DNA of 64,000 bases from CAZNVB01 sp964651495 (GTDB lineage: Bacteria > Acidobacteriota > Aminicenantia > Aminicenantales > UBA8522), in the NCBI GenBank assembly GCA_964651495.1, contig CAZYWP010000002.1, forward strand, positions 13,991-77,990. Direction: 5' to 3'. Below the pieces are notes generated by a model. That model had not been told where the DNA came from. It did no database searches and saw only the letters and a program-made list of their open reading frames with translations. The position numbers and the translations under genes were made by a program. Below are positions 24,679 to 33,518 of this stretch, one piece after another (within the stretch, counting starts at the first letter, position 1; every line of letters starts with the position of its first letter).

Positions 24679-26017
24679 TCTCGATATTTTTTTTCTCAAT
24701 GAGAAAAAGAGCTTTTGTCCGGGGTGTAACCTTGAACTCCTCGGCGACGGGAAGTCCGAGAACCCAGATGATTTGATCGCCGGATAAAAAAACGGGGCGC
24801 CGGTCGCGTTCACGTAGAGGGATCCCTTTCGCCCGCATGAGCTCTTTGAGTTTTTTCCGGCCGGGGGCGCCCAGCGGCCGGTAGCGGTCTCCCTCGCGGC
24901 GGCTGCGGGCGACGATGGGAAAGCGCAGCCGGGCGGCGTCCAGGTAGGCTCTGCGGCCGTCAGCAAAAGAAAATCCAGGATTCGTCCTCGCGGAGAGCCT
25001 TTTCCCCGCGAAGCGGTGGCCGGTCTCGCCGATATCGAGGTCCTCTCTCCCGTCCCAGACATACTCATAACTTACCGCTTGTTCAGGCTGGTCTTGGAGA
25101 AAAATTTGGCCCCTCTCTCGGGCCAGGACCAGGCTTCCCGGAAGGTGGAGTTTCCTGCCCTCGTCCAGGCGGCGGACGGCCTCGACATCGGCAAAGGAGA
25201 TCCTCCGCAGGTCGCCCTTGAGCCGGGAAATCCATTCCCGCACCGCGCGCCGGGCCAGCGCGGCCGGGAGTGAAGCTAAGGCCGCGGCGTCAAGCCGGAG
25301 CCGGCCTTTTCTCAGGGTCATAACTTTTTCCATCCTCCGCCGGGAAATTGTCCTCAGCCACTCCTCATCTTCCCGGGCGATCTCGGCCAGACGGGCGAGA
25401 TTCTGCCTGATTTTGGGTTCAAAATGCTCCTGGAGATACGGGATGAGGAGAAGGCGGATTCTGTTTCTCAGGTAGCGCAGGTCCCGGTTGCTTTCATCCT
25501 CGCAGTAGGTAACCCCCTTCTCCTCGAGATACGCTTCGACCTCGCTTCTCTCGACCTCGAGAAGGGGGCGGACGATCAGACCGTCGACCAGAGGAGCGAT
25601 CCCCGCCAGCCCGGCCGGCCCGCTTCCTCTCAACAGCCGCATCAGCACGGTCTCAGCCTGATCGTTTAGGGTGTGGCCCGTGGCCACTTTAGCCGCTCCG
25701 ATCCTGGCGGCCGTCTCCCGGAGGAATTCATACCGGCGCCCTCGGCCGGCTTCCTCGATGTTGAGTCCGTGTGCCGCGGCGTAGGACCGAATATCTTCTC
25801 TCCGCAGATAGAGGGGAAGGCCTGACCGCCGGGCCGTCTCGGCCACGAATCGCTCATCCCTGTCGGCTGACCGCCGCAGCCTGTGGTTGAAATGGGCCAG
25901 CGCCAGACGCAGCGAGTATTCGGGCTGGAGTTCGAGGAGGACGGTCAGGAGCCCCATGGAGTCCGCGCCCCCCGAACAGGCGACGAGAACCTTGTCGCCC
26001 TTTTTCAGCAGGCCCAA
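24620..26017 (-). CDS. tilS: tRNA(Ile)-lysidine synthase
   Basis: An ATP-dependent enzyme that converts C34 of tRNA-Ile(CAU) to lysidine so that it reads AUA. The P-loop is VACSGGADSMGLL, followed by LALAHFNHRLR, TGHTLNDQAETVLMRLLRG and the C-terminal TilS substrate domain (SRREGDRYRPLG, GRKKLKELMRAKGIP). The start is uncertain: similarity continues upstream of 26017 (AEVKKTIARLG), but the frame has no ATG, GTG or TTG between the tRNA and a TTG at 26017. A ribosome-site-like AGGAG at 26160-26164 has no matching start. It lies just downstream of tRNA-Met(CAT). Confidence 0.85.
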   Translation of the reverse strand: MGLLKKGDKVLVACSGGADSMGLLTVLLELQPEYSLRLALAHFNHRLRRSADRDERFVAETARRSGLPLYLRREDIRSYAAAHGLNIEEAGRGRRYEFLRETAARIGAAKVATGHTLNDQAETVLMRLLRGSGPAGLAGIAPLVDGLIVRPLLEVERSEVEAYLEEKGVTYCEDESNRDLRYLRNRIRLLLIPYLQEHFEPKIRQNLARLAEIAREDEEWLRTISRRRMEKVMTLRKGRLRLDAAALASLPAALARRAVREWISRLKGDLRRISFADVEAVRRLDEGRKLHLPGSLVLARERGQIFLQDQPEQAVSYEYVWDGREDLDIGETGHRFAGKRLSARTNPGFSFADGRRAYLDAARLRFPIVARSRREGDRYRPLGAPGRKKLKELMRAKGIPLRERDRRPVFLSGDQIIWVLGLPVAEEFKVTPRTKALFLIEKKNIEIRGNSLSRSRTRAEPRADG

Positions 26018-26177
26018 TCGAGCGATCGTTTTTTTAACTTCGGCCGGGAATTTCCGGCCGCGCTTCCCGGGGTTTCCCGGCCTTCCTGACCCAGCGCTTC
26101 TTCCGGCTATGGCTTTTATTCGAGTTTTCCGATCGTTTATATAAAAATAATATGAATTCGCTCCTGGAGATATAGAA

Positions 26178-26251
26178 TGGCGGTGGAGGGATTTGAACCC
26201 CCGACTCTGCGGATATGAGCCGCATGCTCTGACCAACTGAGCTACACCGCC
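26178..26251 (-). tRNA. tRNA-Met (anticodon CAT)
   Basis: A 74-base cloverleaf without encoded CCA. Acceptor GGCGGTG pairs with the CACCGCC end, D-arm GCTCAGTTGGTCAGAGC, anticodon stem TGCGG/CCGCA with loop CTCATAT (anticodon CAT), T-arm GGGGGTTCAAATCCCTC. It resembles elongator tRNA-Met (for example the GGCGGTGTAGCTCAG start). tRNA-Ile2 also has CAT and is the substrate of the neighbouring tilS, so identity should be checked; the acceptor stem favours Met. Confidence 0.93.
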
Positions 26252-26293
26252 GGGTCCGATCAATTTTAACGGAACACCCATTTGAAGTCAATT

Positions 26294-27589
26294 TCAGCGG
26301 ACCAGCCCGATGATCTCTCTGATCCCGATCCAGACAAAAAAGGCAAGAGTGACGGCGAGGAGAATGTTGATCACCGTGCTGTTCTTGAAATCCCGGCCGA
26401 CCAGCCGGGAACGGTTGTTGAGCAGGAGGAGCGTCAGGGCGACGAAGGGCAGGAAGAGCGCGCCCACGATGCCGTAGACGAGCTGGACCTGCTGGACTTT
26501 GAACCACAGGAGGGTCAGGGGAAGCACGGAGAGGGCCACCAGGTAAGCGCGGTAGGCGCGGGTCCCGGCCAGGTCGACTCCCTTGGTCCGCTCCTGACCG
26601 GCCTTCCGCCGAAGACGCAAAAAATCGGCGAACAGGTAGGGCACGCCCTGCCAGACGCCGAGAAGGCTCGAGAACACCGCACCCCAGAACCCGAAAAGAA
26701 ATATCCACTTACCGAAAGGGCCGAGGGCCATGGCCAGCTGATCGGCCAGCACCAGGGCGACGGTGTCCCCCCTCCCCACGACCTTGACCCGGGACCCGAT
26801 AATGACCATGGCCACGCCGAAAAACGCCGTCAGCGTATAGGCAACGGCCAGGTCAAACCGGCTCGCCCGCAGTCCCGGCCGGCCCGCCCTCCCCTTCTCC
26901 CGTATCCAGTAGCTGTAGCAGAGAAGGGTGACCGTGCCGCCGACGCCCCCGAGGACCGCCAGCATCCAGCCGGTCCCTCCCTTCGGAATCGCGGGAATGA
27001 CCAGGCCTTTGGCCACCGCACTCCAGTCCGGCGAAACCAAGGCCACCGTCAGGAGCACGGCCGCGACCATGATGACAATGAGGAAAGACATGACATACTG
27101 GAAGGCTCTAAACCCGCCCGCCCAGACCAGGGCCAAGCCGACAACGGAATGGATAATACCCCAGATGATTCTGGACGTGCCCGGATCGCCGACGGGGAGT
27201 AGCCCCGCGCCCGCCACTCCGCAGGCGTTGATGAGCGCCCCGCCCACCGCGTACGACCAGACCAGGAAATAGGCAAAAAAAACCCACTGCATTCCGGCCC
27301 CGAGATGGCGAAGCCAGCCCTCGAGAAGGGTGGCCGAGGTGGCCATCTGCCAGCGGGCGATGCCCTCATTGAGCACCCACTTGAGCAGGGCCCCGGCCAG
27401 GGCCGCCCAGAGGAGAGCCAGACCGACCTCGGACCCGGCCAGGCTGGCGGTGATCAAATCGCCGGCCCCCACTCCCGTCGCGGCGACGATGAGCCCGAGT
27501 ACGACCTTGGAGAAGAAGGAGTCGGCCCGCTGGGAAGGACCGCGGCGGGCGCTCGTTTCCTCGGAGGGGCTATGCGGATTCTTGCTCAA
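26294..27589 (-). CDS. Nramp-related divalent metal transporter
   Basis: A 431-residue protein with about 11 transmembrane helices related to Nramp. The first helix reads GLIVAATGVGAGDLITASLAG: Nramp proteins have DPGN here, but this subgroup has GAGD. The sixth-helix metal motif is also altered (TVTLLCYSYWIREKG). Such divergent members may move other ions such as Mg, or be proton/metal symporters of unknown specificity. A TTG start at 27589 is used because no ATG or GTG lies near and GAGAG precedes it. It is separated from the tRNA by 42 bp. Confidence 0.8.
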   Translation of the reverse strand: MSKNPHSPSEETSARRGPSQRADSFFSKVVLGLIVAATGVGAGDLITASLAGSEVGLALLWAALAGALLKWVLNEGIARWQMATSATLLEGWLRHLGAGMQWVFFAYFLVWSYAVGGALINACGVAGAGLLPVGDPGTSRIIWGIIHSVVGLALVWAGGFRAFQYVMSFLIVIMVAAVLLTVALVSPDWSAVAKGLVIPAIPKGGTGWMLAVLGGVGGTVTLLCYSYWIREKGRAGRPGLRASRFDLAVAYTLTAFFGVAMVIIGSRVKVVGRGDTVALVLADQLAMALGPFGKWIFLFGFWGAVFSSLLGVWQGVPYLFADFLRLRRKAGQERTKGVDLAGTRAYRAYLVALSVLPLTLLWFKVQQVQLVYGIVGALFLPFVALTLLLLNNRSRLVGRDFKNSTVINILLAVTLAFFVWIGIREIIGLVR

Positions 27590-27747
27590 GACTCTCGGCG
27601 AGACCGGGCTTCATCCAGGGCGGTCGCGGGGGGAATTCTGAGGTGTTGATTTGTAATCATGGCCTTTTCCGGCGCTGGCCCCGGAAATCGCCAGCTTACA
27701 CGGAATCGCCTATTTTCTCAACCTGGTCTCCCGGTTGATTTCCCGGC

Positions 27748-27776
27748 TTGACAAGGGTCCCTCAATCGGATAATTA
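27748..27776 (+). promoter_or_regulatory. Predicted promoter of the Ser/Thr kinase gene
   Basis: Consensus -35 TTGACA (27748-27753), 17-base spacer, TAATTA (27771-27776). RNA would start near 27783, a leader of about 66 bases. The rest of 27590-27848 holds no recognisable gene. Confidence 0.6.
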
Positions 27777-27848
27777 TGTATCCGCTTTCTTTGCTGAAAG
27801 GAGTGAGGGAGTTTAGCGGGGATTTTTGCCTTTCCTCTTGATCCAGCC

Positions 27849-29552
27849 ATGAAAAAAATCGGCAAGTATAAGATCCTCGGTATCATCGGAAAAGGCGGCA
27901 TGGGGATCGTCTACAAAGCCCTCGACCCGGACATCGAGCGGGAAGTCGCCATCAAGACGATCCGTTTCGACACCCTGACCGAGGGAATGGAAAAAGAGGA
28001 GATGCTGACCCGGGTCATCCGGGAAGCCAAGGCGGCGGGGCGGCTGAACCACCCCAACATCATCACGGTCTACGATGTCGTCCGGGACAAGGACCTGACC
28101 TATATCGTCATGCAGTATGTCGACGGCCAGAGCCTCCAGGCCCTGATTGATTCGGGCAAGATTTTCTCGCCGCAGGAGATCATCGGCCTCCTCAACCCGA
28201 TCTCCGAATCCCTGGATTATGCCCATCAAAACGGGATCGTCCACCGGGATATCAAGCCGGGGAACATCCTGCTCGACAAGGCCGGCCAGCCCTACCTGGC
28301 CGATTTCGGCGTCGCCCGGATCGAGACGTCCACTCTGACCCAGGCCGGGACGACGGTGGGGACGCTCAGCTACATGTCCCCGGAGCAGGTCAAGGGAGAG
28401 GTGGTGGACAACCGTTCGGATATCTTCGCCCTGGGTGTCATCCTCTACGAGCTGCTGTCCGGAAAAAAGCCCTTTGCCGGGGACAACCTTTCCACCATCG
28501 TTTACAAAATCGTCCATGAACCTCCCCCTCGGCTCAGCGAGATCAAGAAAGACCTTCCCGGCGCTTACGAGGCGGTAATCCAGAAGGCGCTGGCCAAAAA
28601 CCGGGAAGACCGCTACCAGAGTTGCCGGGAGCTTGTCTCCGCCCTGGAACATCCCGACCGGGTGGCCGAAGCGACGCTGGCCTACGAGATCAAAAAAGGG
28701 CGCGGAGCAGAAAACGGGGGCCGGCGAAAATTGAGGCTGGCCGCGGCGGGCGCGCTGCTTCTCGCAGTGGTGGCGGCGGGCGCTTACTTCATTTTCGTCC
28801 CGCGCTCAAAAAAGCCCGTCGGGTTCACTCAAGAAATCCAGGCTATGAAAAAAGAAGGCATCAGCCCGCTGACCAGGTCGGCCGGCGCTCCTGCCGTCTC
28901 CAGTCCGGCGGCCGAATCGGCCGACCCGGGTGTCGCGAGGATCAGGGACGCCTTCACGGCAGGACGTTATGCAGAAGCGGCCAAGCTGGCCGAGGACATT
29001 CTCCAGCGCTCGCCGGCCGACCAGACGGCGCAAGATTATCTGAAGAAGGCCCGGGCCGAGATTCTCAACTCCCAGCTGGCTCCCCTTCTCCAGTCCGGCG
29101 TCGCCAGCTACAACAGCGGAAATTATGCCCGGTGCGTCCAGGACATGGAAAAGACCCTGAAGCTGGACAAGGAGAACAAGGAAGCGCAGGCTTGGCTTTT
29201 CAAGGCCGATGAGGCCATGGCTAAAACGGAAATCCGGCAGGTTGTCGAGAGTTTCCGGACGGCCATAGAAAGCATGGACTTACTGACCATCCTCAGCCTT
29301 ATCGGCTCGCCAATCCTGGCCAGCGAGCAACAGACAGACTATCAATTGTTATTCAACAGATACAACAACATCAAGTATAAAATATCCAATATCTCGATCA
29401 AGTACCTGGGGAGATGGAATGCCACTGCGAGCTTTTCTTATCTCCGGACAGCGGTATACAAAAAAGACGGGATGATCAAGTCTGCCGAGGGCACTAGAGC
29501 CTGGCAGCTCAAGAAGCAAGGAAGTGCCTGGAAGATTACAGGCTTAAAATAA
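27849..29552 (+). CDS. Transmembrane Ser/Thr protein kinase with extracytoplasmic TPR and NTF2-like tail
   Basis: A 567-residue Hanks-type kinase. Residues 7-270 are the kinase domain: GKGGMG loop (14-19), Lys36 in AIK, HRDIKPGN near 131 and DFGVAR near 152, all intact. A single membrane helix follows (~295-317). The outside part has TPR-like repeats (GRYAEAAKLAEDIL, NYARCVQDMEKTLKL) and a C-terminal SnoaL/NTF2-like module (KYLGRWNATASFSYLR, AWQLKKQGSAWKI), which may bind ligands. There is no clear ribosome site. The PEGA/NHL gene lies 30 bp downstream and may be a partner or substrate. Signal unknown. Confidence 0.92.
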   Translation: MKKIGKYKILGIIGKGGMGIVYKALDPDIEREVAIKTIRFDTLTEGMEKEEMLTRVIREAKAAGRLNHPNIITVYDVVRDKDLTYIVMQYVDGQSLQALIDSGKIFSPQEIIGLLNPISESLDYAHQNGIVHRDIKPGNILLDKAGQPYLADFGVARIETSTLTQAGTTVGTLSYMSPEQVKGEVVDNRSDIFALGVILYELLSGKKPFAGDNLSTIVYKIVHEPPPRLSEIKKDLPGAYEAVIQKALAKNREDRYQSCRELVSALEHPDRVAEATLAYEIKKGRGAENGGRRKLRLAAAGALLLAVVAAGAYFIFVPRSKKPVGFTQEIQAMKKEGISPLTRSAGAPAVSSPAAESADPGVARIRDAFTAGRYAEAAKLAEDILQRSPADQTAQDYLKKARAEILNSQLAPLLQSGVASYNSGNYARCVQDMEKTLKLDKENKEAQAWLFKADEAMAKTEIRQVVESFRTAIESMDLLTILSLIGSPILASEQQTDYQLLFNRYNNIKYKISNISIKYLGRWNATASFSYLRTAVYKKDGMIKSAEGTRAWQLKKQGSAWKITGLK

Positions 29553-29582
29553 AATCAATTCGATGTCCTAAAGGAGCCGGCG

Positions 29583-31529
29583 ATGGAGCCAAAGAAAGGG
29601 CCCAGAAGTGTAGTGGTAATAGCGTTGTGTTTTCTTTCTTTCTTTCTCGCAGTCAGCCCTCAATCGGCGCTAAAAGTTAAAGTCGTCGCTGAAAACGCCA
29701 ACATCAAGGCGACTCCAGAGCTCGGCGGCCAAGTGCTGACCGGTGTCCCCATAAACACGATTCTGGATACCGAACTCAAACAGGGTGAGTTCTACAAGGT
29801 CGTCTGGACGAAGGACGGAATTCCTATCACCGGCTATATCCATGAATTCCATGTCCAGGAGCTCAGTGGGGAAGAGGCGCAGCAGACTTCGGCTGCCGTT
29901 GGCCTCGTCAAAACCCAAGACCAGATTATCGTAGAAATTGCGATGAAGCTGGAGGAAAGCAGGAATCTGGTCAGGCTGGGAAGAGACCTGGAGATGGCCC
30001 TGAGCAATCTCCGGCCGCTCCTGGCCAAAGCTTTTGCGGTCGAGGATCACCAAAAACAAGGACAACTCGCCTGCGAGATTTATTATTGGCTTGGGCTAGC
30101 CTATGCGGGAAAAGAGGATAACTACGGTGCTCTTCAAGAATTTCGGAGCATGTTTGAAGTGGACGCCGATCACGCCAGGAATATCACCCGCAATAACCCT
30201 GATCCCATCATCAGCAACTTCATCGATTTGGCGGATAAGCAGTATCGCGGCATCCTCATCGACTTTTCTCTGGAAATCATTTCCGACCCGAAAGAAGCGA
30301 CGATTAAGATCGACGGAAAGGATATAGGAAAGACGACGCCCCATGTCTATCGGACCCCGATTCCTAAATTTGATTTGGAGTTGGAGAAAGAGGGCTTCAA
30401 GCCCTACAGGGAACTAATCGTTCTCTACAAACCCACCGAGACAAGAAATATCAATCTGGAAAGCATCGGACGAACCCTCAGTATCAACTCTCTTCCGCCG
30501 GGCGCCCGGGTTTTTATCGACGGAGAAGACACCGGCAAGGTCACCGACTGTGATCTGGCCTTCGTACCCTACGGCAGCCATACGGTCAAGCTGCAAAAGA
30601 AGGACTGGGCGGACTGGGAAGAGCCGCTCCAGTTGATCGAGGGCCCCGACCCGGTTTCTTTGGCCGCCGTGCTGACGGTGAAAAACTATGCCTTCGCCCG
30701 CAAGTGGGGCGGAGGGGAGACCAAGTTCTTCAAACTGCCCAGGGCGATCGCTTTTGACCGGGAGGGCAATTTTTACATCGCCGACGAGAGCGATTTCAAG
30801 GTCAGAAAATTCGACCCCGAAGGCCGGCTGCAAAGCAGCTGGGGCGATGCGGGCAGGGAGTTCCGGCCGCTCAAAGAGCCCGCCGGCATCCTCATCGACG
30901 GACAAGGGTTCGTCTATGTCAGCGACGCCAAAGGGGCCTGTGTGCTGAAGTTCGCCAAGAACGGGAAATTCGTCTCCAGATGGGGCAAGCCGGGCAGCCA
31001 GCCGGGCGAACTGAACTCGCCGCTCGGCCTCGCCGTTGACCGCAGCGGCGATATCTACGTGGCCGACGCGGGCAATAACCGTATCGTCAAGTACTCGACT
31101 GGCGGTGTGGTCAAAAAGGCCTGGGGAAAGCAGGGCACCGGCCAGGGGGAGTTCGTCTTTCCCGCCGCCGTTGCCGTTAACCGGAAGAATGAAGTCCTCG
31201 TCCTCGACCGGATGCGGGTCCAGAAATTCAGCCCCGAAGGAGAGTTCATCGCGGCGTGGGGGAAGGCCGGGACCGCAGCGGGGGAAATCAACAGACCCCA
31301 GGGTCTCTGCCTCGACCCGACTGATTACGTCTACATCGCCGACACGGGAAACAACCGCATCCTGAAGTTCGACTCCGGCGGCAGGTTCATCACCCAATGG
31401 GGCGCCCCCGGCGCGGCCGATGGCCAGATGACGGCCCCCGTATCCATCACAGTCAACGACAAGGGAAGCGTTTTCGTCGTCGAAATGACCGCCGGCCGGA
31501 TCCAGGAATTCAAGGTGCCGACTCAATAA
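29583..31529 (+). CDS. Secreted protein with SH3-like, PEGA and NHL beta-propeller domains
   Basis: A 648-residue exported protein. Order: signal peptide (1-28); SH3b-like domain (~30-95: AENANIKATPELGGQVLTGVP, FYKVVWTKDGIPITGYIH); a helical linker; two PEGA modules (~227-280 with ATIKIDGKDIGKTTP, ~298-363 with LPPGARVFIDGEDTG); and six NHL-type blades (~380-646), each with a GxxYVADxGNNRIxKF-type repeat. PEGA and NHL domains mediate protein or glycan contacts at the cell surface. It follows the transmembrane kinase by 30 bp with its own AAGGAG, so the two are probably one signalling unit. Confidence 0.85.
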   Translation: MEPKKGPRSVVVIALCFLSFFLAVSPQSALKVKVVAENANIKATPELGGQVLTGVPINTILDTELKQGEFYKVVWTKDGIPITGYIHEFHVQELSGEEAQQTSAAVGLVKTQDQIIVEIAMKLEESRNLVRLGRDLEMALSNLRPLLAKAFAVEDHQKQGQLACEIYYWLGLAYAGKEDNYGALQEFRSMFEVDADHARNITRNNPDPIISNFIDLADKQYRGILIDFSLEIISDPKEATIKIDGKDIGKTTPHVYRTPIPKFDLELEKEGFKPYRELIVLYKPTETRNINLESIGRTLSINSLPPGARVFIDGEDTGKVTDCDLAFVPYGSHTVKLQKKDWADWEEPLQLIEGPDPVSLAAVLTVKNYAFARKWGGGETKFFKLPRAIAFDREGNFYIADESDFKVRKFDPEGRLQSSWGDAGREFRPLKEPAGILIDGQGFVYVSDAKGACVLKFAKNGKFVSRWGKPGSQPGELNSPLGLAVDRSGDIYVADAGNNRIVKYSTGGVVKKAWGKQGTGQGEFVFPAAVAVNRKNEVLVLDRMRVQKFSPEGEFIAAWGKAGTAAGEINRPQGLCLDPTDYVYIADTGNNRILKFDSGGRFITQWGAPGAADGQMTAPVSITVNDKGSVFVVEMTAGRIQEFKVPTQ

Positions 31530-31604
31530 GCCGAATTTCGCCTCCTCCTGCCCGACCCGCTTAAATCCTGCCTTCCTGTCTCCAGACAGCCCGTTGTCTT
31601 CCTT

Positions 31605-32633
31605 CTATATCTTAATCGGAGTCACCACCAGGAGTAGAACGGTGATGATGAAAATCAAGACAAGTAACGGAAACGCATACCAGGCCAGACGGCGCATCAT
31701 CAAAGCCCGGGTGTCCCCCCTTCGCGGCCCGCGGTCCTCCCGCGGTGCTCCGATCAAGACAATCCCGATCAAGGCCAGAAAGCAGGATGAAATGACGAAA
31801 CCCAGCGCCGAGCTGACTTCGGCGATGTCTTTGCGGGAAAACCCGAAGAGGGTTTGCAGGAATCCCGTCAAGGCAGCGACCACGCCGGTCGCGCCGAAAA
31901 CAATCGAGGTCGCCTTCCCCGCCGCCCCGCGCCCCAAAAAAAGGAAGAGCAGCATCGCTCCTCCCCCGACCACCAGCAGTGAGGCCCAATCCAAGAAAGG
32001 GTTCCCCGGCCAAGGGGCAATCCTCCACTTGCCGAAAGAGGGTGAGATGGACCAGGCCAACACGCCGATGAGGAGGAGATAGCCGATGAAATTTGCGCTG
32101 CTCAGGCCGGTTCGTCTCGGTCCGCACATGCTCTCAGGACTTGCCGGGTTTGCGCTTCCAGACGTTCCGGCCGGGTCCTGCTGAGCCTTCAGGGCGGGCA
32201 CCGCGCAGATGACGGCCAGGATCATTCCGTAAAGGGCCGGCCGAAAAGAAAGGGCCATGCCGGAGGCGATGGCCTGGATCCCCCCTTCCCCTTCTCCCAC
32301 TTGAGAGAGGGCGAGGACAAAATTGATGACAGTGCCCAGGACTCCGAGGAGCCAGAAATTGCGTCCTGCCGCTTCCCAGAAATAGGGAACCAATGGGAGT
32401 TCGTTCCTGGGCACGGACAGGCCGACGAACCACCTCAGGCTGGTTCGGATCTCGGAGACAGAAAAACCCGTCAGAATCATGGACCCGCCGCCCAGGAGAA
32501 GAAAAACCAGGCCGGCTCCGGTCCAGAGGCGGGGAAAGCGGCCGGAAACAATGATCCCGGTCACCACAAGACCAACCAGAAAGAGTCTCATTCCGAGCAC
32601 CACCGGGCGTTTTGAAACACGGTTCGCCGTCAT
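31605..32633 (-). CDS. MotA/TolQ/ExbB-like membrane protein
   Basis: A 342-residue polytopic protein with two halves of three to four helices. The first half includes GVLGTVINFVLALSQ and IASGMALSFRPALYGMILAVICAVPAL, which matches the conserved MotA/TolQ/ExbB proton-channel pattern (two helices that line the proton path). The second half (FIGYLLLIGVLAWSI, GFLQTLFGFSRKDIAEV) repeats it more loosely. A partner with an ExbD/TolR or MotB domain is not visible here. It starts 18 bp after the anti-sigma gene with an AGGAG site, so it is the third gene of a sigma operon. Confidence 0.65.
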   Translation of the reverse strand: MTANRVSKRPVVLGMRLFLVGLVVTGIIVSGRFPRLWTGAGLVFLLLGGGSMILTGFSVSEIRTSLRWFVGLSVPRNELPLVPYFWEAAGRNFWLLGVLGTVINFVLALSQVGEGEGGIQAIASGMALSFRPALYGMILAVICAVPALKAQQDPAGTSGSANPASPESMCGPRRTGLSSANFIGYLLLIGVLAWSISPSFGKWRIAPWPGNPFLDWASLLVVGGGAMLLFLFLGRGAAGKATSIVFGATGVVAALTGFLQTLFGFSRKDIAEVSSALGFVISSCFLALIGIVLIGAPREDRGPRRGDTRALMMRRLAWYAFPLLVLIFIITVLLLVVTPIKI

Positions 32634-32651
32634 CGGATATCTCCTTTTGTC

Positions 32652-33518
32652 CTATGATTTGATGAGCTTCGTCTTTCCAGCCGGGCCGGCGTCCGCGGAG
32701 GATTTCACTGGCCCAGGCTCCAAGGGATTCCAGCGGAAAACGGCCTCTACTTTCTCACCCGAACCAATCTCTCTTTCCAGCCGGGCCGGGAGCCCGGTGC
32801 AGCTGTCCACAGTAATCCTCGACCGAGGCTCGACCCGGGGGCCGACGATAAAGAAGGATTCCCAGTCACAGTCTCCCCGGCGCTCGCTACCCCCGGGCTG
32901 CCATCTCCCTTCGAGGAGCCCGACCAAGCGGGAAGGCGAGAGCAACCCCTCGACCGGAAGCAATTCCGCGCCCAGCTCCGGTTCTATCTGTTCGACGGCA
33001 CTCGCTGATTGAGCGAGTTGTTCCAGGACAGACCGGCTGGCCGGCGGCAGGCTGATCGTCCTGGTAAGTTCCTTATCCGGCCCGAGGATGCGGACGAGCG
33101 TCCGGCGCGGGGTCAGCCACTGGATGCGAAACTCCTGCAGCAGCTCGCCGCCTTTAGAGAATCGCACCAGGCATTCCATGGACCGGGCGGCCGAGATTTC
33201 CCCCGAAATTACGGCTACCTTCTGGTAGGCGGCGACGGAGTCGCCAAGGATGCTCCGGCGGCCCGGTCTGGAGAGCAAAAATCCCAGGACGATGAAGAGG
33301 ACCGCGGCAGCCACCGGGACAGTCGGGGCTATGAGGATCCAAGGGCGTCGCCAGGTCAGGGCCGGGCGCATATCTTCCTGGACGGTTTCCTCCGTCCGGC
33401 GGCGGAATTGGTCCAGCCGCTTTCTCATCCTTGCCCCGACCTCTGGGGGGAGATCGTCCCGCAAAGTCTGCTTCAGGAGTCCGTCGATATCCGGTTCAAG
33501 CCGGTCTCTCTTTTTCAT
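32652..33518 (-). CDS. Putative anti-sigma factor, single-pass membrane protein
   Basis: A 288-residue protein with a cytoplasmic N-terminus (KKRDRLEPDIDGLLKQTLRDDLPPEVGARMRKRL), one membrane helix (~60-83) and a periplasmic domain with strands like GELLQEFRIQWLTPRRTLVRI. The gene overlaps the sigma gene by 4 bases (ATGA), the classic arrangement for a sigma/anti-sigma pair. It lacks a ZAS zinc motif. The periplasmic part resembles an outer-membrane-lipoprotein-sorting-like fold (similar to MucB/RseB); this is a guess. GGAGGT is well placed before the ATG. Confidence 0.75.
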   Translation of the reverse strand: MKKRDRLEPDIDGLLKQTLRDDLPPEVGARMRKRLDQFRRRTEETVQEDMRPALTWRRPWILIAPTVPVAAAVLFIVLGFLLSRPGRRSILGDSVAAYQKVAVISGEISAARSMECLVRFSKGGELLQEFRIQWLTPRRTLVRILGPDKELTRTISLPPASRSVLEQLAQSASAVEQIEPELGAELLPVEGLLSPSRLVGLLEGRWQPGGSERRGDCDWESFFIVGPRVEPRSRITVDSCTGLPARLEREIGSGEKVEAVFRWNPLEPGPVKSSADAGPAGKTKLIKS

